A stretch of DNA of 64,000 nt from Oceanobacillus sp. FSL K6-2867 (lineage in GTDB: Bacteria; Bacillota; Bacilli; Bacillales; Amphibacillaceae). This document shows positions 60,942 to 64,000 of the stretch, one piece after another. Each line of letters starts with the position of its first letter. Positions within the stretch are counted from its first letter, which is position 1. The stretch is taken from the NCBI RefSeq assembly GCF_037963145.1, contig NZ_CP150144.1, positions 3,534,001 through 3,598,000 of the forward strand, given 5' to 3'. The position numbers and the translations under genes are program-made. The notes under the pieces are model-generated. The model was not told where the DNA came from and did not search any database. It saw only the letters and a list, made by a program, of their open reading frames with translations.

Positions 60942-61597
60942 CATCCATTTTCTGTTTCAGCTGATGTAACATCGATTTCGATGTATTTTTGATCAACTGT
61001 TTTTATTTTTGCTTGGTCATTTGTCAAATCAATGATCCATTTTTGGAATGCTTCTGCCTCATCTTTTTTTACGAACACGATGAATTCAACATTTTCCATA
61101 TAATTTATATTTTCAAGCTGGTGTGGAGAATTTCGAAGTTCATTTTCTACTTTGCCAAGCAAGGTGTAGTCGACCATAATCGAAAAGCCTTGCATCAATT
61201 CTCTTCTAACAACTCCGGTTGCTTTAATAGCTTGAGAGGTTGTACCCCCATAAGCACGGATTAACCCTCCTGCACCTAACTTAATACCCCCAAAGTATCT
61301 TGTAACGACAACAGCAGTATCTTTAAGATGTTGTTTTTTCAGAACCTCCAGCATCGGTACGCCAGCTGTCCCGCTCGGTTCGCCGTCATCATTTGCCTTT
61401 TGAATCTGATCATGCTCGCCAATAATGTATGCTGAACAATTATGTGGAGCATCTGCATGTCTTTTCTTAATTTCCTGTATAAATTCTTGGGCGGCTTCTT
61501 CTGTTTCTACTCTGCGAATATAACCGATAAACCGTGACTTTTGAATGATGATTTCATCATTTCCATTCTTTTTAACTGTTAAATAGCTTTTTAGCAT
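60941..61597 (-). CDS. yvyE: YvyE/YigZ (UPF0029, Impact family)
   Basis: 218-residue cytoplasmic protein of the YigZ/Impact family. The N-terminal domain has KSRFIGYIRRVETEEAAQEFIQEIKKRHADAPHNCSAYIIG and the motif NDDGEPSGTAGVPMLEVL, followed by VVVTRYFGGIKLGAGGLIRAYG, the family signature. The C-terminal domain is ferredoxin-like. The function is not firmly known. In B. subtilis yvyE lies next to degS, and the same divergent arrangement is seen here, which supports Bacillaceae synteny. Confidence 0.93.
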   Translation of the reverse strand: MLKSYLTVKKNGNDEIIIQKSRFIGYIRRVETEEAAQEFIQEIKKRHADAPHNCSAYIIGEHDQIQKANDDGEPSGTAGVPMLEVLKKQHLKDTAVVVTRYFGGIKLGAGGLIRAYGGTTSQAIKATGVVRRELMQGFSIMVDYTLLGKVENELRNSPHQLENINYMENVEFIVFVKKDEAEAFQKWIIDLTNDQAKIKTVDQKYIEIDVTSAETENG

Positions 61598-61763
61598 CTT
61601 GATTTTCTCACCTCAAACGAACATGATAGTAGATGTATAGCCTTTGTATACAATAAAAAATAAAAAAATTATCAATTTCTGGATGAAAATTACGGTTAAA
61701 AGGGAAAAGACCCTTTAAAAAATAAAACGATGTACGTATAATTATAACACAGGTTGGTGGGGA

Positions 61764-62897
61764 ATGATGAGTGTTAAAATAAGTGAGAAGGCATTAGATC
61801 ATGTGATTGATGATATGGTCGATGTTGTCGAAAATAGTAAAGATGAGATTTTTAATATTAGTGAGGAAGCACGCAGGGAGCATGATAACCTTATTCTGGA
61901 ACTGAAAGAAACGAAGGAAAAAGTGCTTCAGCATATTGAAAATGGAGATAAGCTTGAAGAACGAGTGCGTTTTTCAAGAAAACGATTAGCCGAGGTAAGT
62001 AAATACTTCGAACGCTATTCTGAAGAAGATATTCGTGAAGTGTATGAAAATACCCATCTCATGCAAACCAATCTGGCTATTTTACGTCAGGAAGAAAAAG
62101 CATTACGAGATAAACGAGATGAACTAGAGAGAAGATTAATTACGTTATCACATACAATCAATAGAGCTGAGGGTTTGGCTGGAAAGATTTCTGTAATACT
62201 TAATTATTTGCAGGATGACTTTAGACAAGTAAATGAAATGATTGAAAACGCAAAGGAAAAACAGGAATTTGGTCTTAAGATTATTGAAGCTCAGGAAGAT
62301 GAGAGACGAAAAATATCAAGAGAAATTCATGATGGGCCAGCACAAATGCTTGCGAACATTTTACTTCGCTCTGAGATTGTAGAACGAACAATTCGCAATG
62401 GTTCGATGGATGATGCAATAGAAGAGATTAAAAACGTTCGAAAAATGGTGCGTTCCTCATTATATGAGGTAAGAAGAATCATTTATGACCTAAGACCAAT
62501 GGCATTAGATGATCTTGGACTTGTACCTACCATGAAAAAATATGTTGATAGTATTTCAGACTATAGTAAAATACCGATAGAATTTTCAGTCCTTGGTGAA
62601 GAGAAGCGGCTTAACTCAAAATATGAGGTTGCGTTTTTTCGATTAATGCAAGAATCTATACAAAATGCGATTAAGCATAGCGAAGCGAGCCACATTCATG
62701 TGAAGTTAGAAATACGCAGAAACAGCTTAACGATGGTGATTAAAGATAATGGAAAAGGCTTTGATGTCAGCAAGAAAAAGGATAAATCTTTCGGTTTAAT
62801 CGGGATGAGAGAAAGGGTGGAAATGCTGGAAGGGGAATTACATATTCAGTCCTCCCAAGGTATGGGGACAGCAATTATCATAAAGGTTCCCTATTAA
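61764..62897 (+). CDS. degS: Sensor histidine kinase DegS
   Basis: 377-residue cytoplasmic kinase controlling degradative enzymes, competence and motility through DegU. A long coiled-coil sensor region (about 30-175) has no membrane helices. The phospho-His189 lies in KISREIHDGPAQMLANILLRSE, then YEVRRIIYDLRPMALDDLGL. The ATPase part has VAFFRLMQESIQNAIKHSEA, KDNGKGFD and SFGLIGMRERVEMLEG. ATG 61764 lies 3 bases after GGTGGGG; ATG 61767 is also possible and gives His188. degU follows after 168 bases. Confidence 0.95.
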   Translation: MMSVKISEKALDHVIDDMVDVVENSKDEIFNISEEARREHDNLILELKETKEKVLQHIENGDKLEERVRFSRKRLAEVSKYFERYSEEDIREVYENTHLMQTNLAILRQEEKALRDKRDELERRLITLSHTINRAEGLAGKISVILNYLQDDFRQVNEMIENAKEKQEFGLKIIEAQEDERRKISREIHDGPAQMLANILLRSEIVERTIRNGSMDDAIEEIKNVRKMVRSSLYEVRRIIYDLRPMALDDLGLVPTMKKYVDSISDYSKIPIEFSVLGEEKRLNSKYEVAFFRLMQESIQNAIKHSEASHIHVKLEIRRNSLTMVIKDNGKGFDVSKKKDKSFGLIGMRERVEMLEGELHIQSSQGMGTAIIIKVPY

Positions 62898-63065
62898 TCA
62901 GGTTACGTATATAATAGGTTATATAGATTTAAGGATGCATAGAATAAAGATTGCATCGTTAATCTCATAATAGAGAATTCATATATAGAAAAAGAAAAAT
63001 GATCTGTCATAATCATAATAGGGCGTAAAAGAACTAGTATTTAGTATGTGGGAGGAATAAAGGCA

Positions 63066-63758
63066 ATGAATACAGAGAAAAAAATTAGCATTGTATTAAT
63101 AGATGATCACAAATTATTTCGTGAAGGTGTAAAAAGAATACTAGATTTTGAGCCATCTTTTGAAGTAGTAGCTGAAGGTGATAATGGTGCAGTAGCATCT
63201 AAACTGGTTAAAGAGAACAATCCGGATGTTGTCTTAATGGATATAAATATGCCGGAAATAAATGGAGTGCAGGCAACTGCTGATTTAGTAAGATACTTTC
63301 CAAATACGAAAGTAATTATCCTATCTATTCATGATGATGAAAGCTATGTGACACATGCATTGAAAACTGGAGCACAAGGCTATTTATTGAAAGAAATGGA
63401 TTCTGATTCATTAATTGAAGCGATTAAAGTTGTCAGTGATGGTGGTTCTTACCTGCATCCAAAAATTACACATAATCTAGTGAAAGAATATCGTCGTCTA
63501 GCTAGAGAAAATAGTTCAAGTATCGCAGATAAAGGTATTGAATACCGCAAGCCACTGCATCTGCTTACAAAGCGTGAATGTCAGGTATTGCAATTGCTGG
63601 CTGATGGGAAAAGTAACCGCGCAGTAGCTGAAACCTTATATATCAGCGAAAAAACAGTAAAAAACCATGTAAGTAATATTTTGCAAAAAATGAACGTAAA
63701 TGACCGTACACAGGCAGTAGTCTCAGCTATCCGCAAAGGTTGGGTTGAGGTCATCTAA
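63066..63758 (+). CDS. degU: Response regulator DegU
   Basis: 230-residue response regulator of the NarL/FixJ family. The receiver domain has [20 protein letters not shown], phospho-Asp59 in [15 protein letters not shown] and the conserved Lys in YLLKEM. The C-terminal LuxR-type helix-turn-helix reads [52 protein letters not shown]. It regulates exoenzymes, biofilm and motility, so it may interact with the matrix locus upstream. ATG 63066 is 8 bases from GGAGGAA; GTG 63048 is in frame and precedes the site. Confidence 0.96.
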   Translation: MNTEKKISIVLIDDHKLFREGVKRILDFEPSFEVVAEGDNGAVASKLVKENNPDVVLMDINMPEINGVQATADLVRYFPNTKVIILSIHDDESYVTHALKTGAQGYLLKEMDSDSLIEAIKVVSDGGSYLHPKITHNLVKEYRRLARENSSSIADKGIEYRKPLHLLTKRECQVLQLLADGKSNRAVAETLYISEKTVKNHVSNILQKMNVNDRTQAVVSAIRKGWVEVI

Positions 63759-63768
63759 CCGCAGCATT

Positions 63769-63809
63769 AAAAATACCCTGATGACTCGGAGTCATCAGGG
63801 TATTTTTTC
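63769..63809 (+). terminator. Terminator after degU
   Basis: AAAATACCCTGATGACTC pairs with GAGTCATCAGGGTATTTT around a 1-3 base turn, then TTTCG; an unusually long stem. Confidence 0.9.
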
Positions 63810-64000
63810 GTGCGTGCCTACAGCAATAATTTAATGGACTGCCAATCCACAAACTTCCGTTCAAAGTCAATGCCTCTTTTCGCAAGAATTACAAAATTTA
63901 AGCTCCCGGATAGAGTTCACAGCAATGCTGTCACATACGCAAGCATTCCCCTATATAACAAGTGCTTTTTAGCATTAGTTGATGTAAAATAAAAAATGTC
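63810..64000. other. Unassigned sequence at the right edge
   Basis: 191 bases with two overlapping open frames, one on each strand, and no ribosome site. On the minus strand a frame of about 32 codons ends at 63820 (ending FVDWQSIKLLL); on the plus strand a frame starts at 63810. Neither can be assigned from this window. Confidence 0.3.

Noticed and set aside
1..64000. CRISPR array, rRNA or tRNA genes, and prophage
   Set aside because: I saw no regularly spaced direct repeats, no rRNA sequence, no cloverleaf-like tRNA and no cluster of phage genes.

Overview
The window reads as chromosome of a low-GC, Gram-positive, spore-forming and motile member of the Bacillaceae, most like the Oceanobacillus/Virgibacillus group. 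The support is AT-rich DNA, strong AGGAGG ribosome sites, frequent TTG/GTG starts, a ytaF-like sporulation gene, the yvyE-degS-degU order seen in Bacillus, SigD-type motility promoters, SinI/SinR and a TasA/TapA/SipW matrix locus. The genus is an inference; no rRNA or other marker is present.

Layout. 1-3.2 kb: end of a YtaF/MntP-family gene, topoisomerase III, a small DUF2188-like protein. 3.3-7.9 kb: a class V and a class I/II PLP enzyme, a RidA protein and a GntR/UTRA regulator, then a 7Fe-type ferredoxin. 8.1-8.6 kb: two small minus-strand ORFs, one phage-like. 8.7-12.7 kb: TPP riboswitch and tenI-thiO-thiS-thiG-thiF. 12.8-19.7 kb: an alpha-glucosidase and a maltodextrin-type ABC importer without its own ATPase, a LacI regulator, and repeated operators. 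19.8-24.5 kb: Fur-box flavodoxin, agmatinase-like ureohydrolase, HemAT aerotaxis sensor, coiled-coil protein, EamA permease. 24.5-25.8 kb: a decayed IS3-family element. 25.8-34.2 kb: short-chain fatty acid transporter, YdjM-like membrane protein, a TAXI-TRAP uptake system, a polytopic carrier and an amidohydrolase. 34.3-39.4 kb: motA-motB, cheX, cheA, cheW with SigD-like promoters. 39.4-49.7 kb: assorted transporters, regulators and enzymes (GntP, SRPBCC/ArsR, two MFS, Pcp, HAD, YeiH with LysR, YdjO, IDEAL protein). 49.7-58.5 kb: penicillin-binding protein, LCP protein, class D sortase, two TasA-like fibre subunits, TapA-like protein, SipW, an LPTTA-anchored protein, SinI and SinR. 58.5-64 kb: orphan MotS-like stator protein, small proteins, VanZ-like protein, YvyE, DegS, DegU.

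Most striking observations. (1) The TAXI solute-binding lipoprotein at 28376-29368 appears circularly permuted: after its lipobox it begins with the family's usual C-terminal half and ends with the usual N-terminal half, exactly at the customary mid-protein junction. (2) The biofilm-fibre locus couples TasA/TapA/SipW to a class D sortase and to a wall-anchored protein (LPTTA) that carries a TasA-like motif, with SinR-type boxes in the divergent intergenic region and SinI/SinR encoded alongside; this suggests a sortase-anchored TasA-type fibre. (3) The agmatinase-like enzyme has Cys where a metal-binding Asp is normal. (4) A lone MotS-like gene has a consensus SigD promoter but no motP beside it.

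All family assignments come from reading motifs and remembered family sequences; no database search was run.
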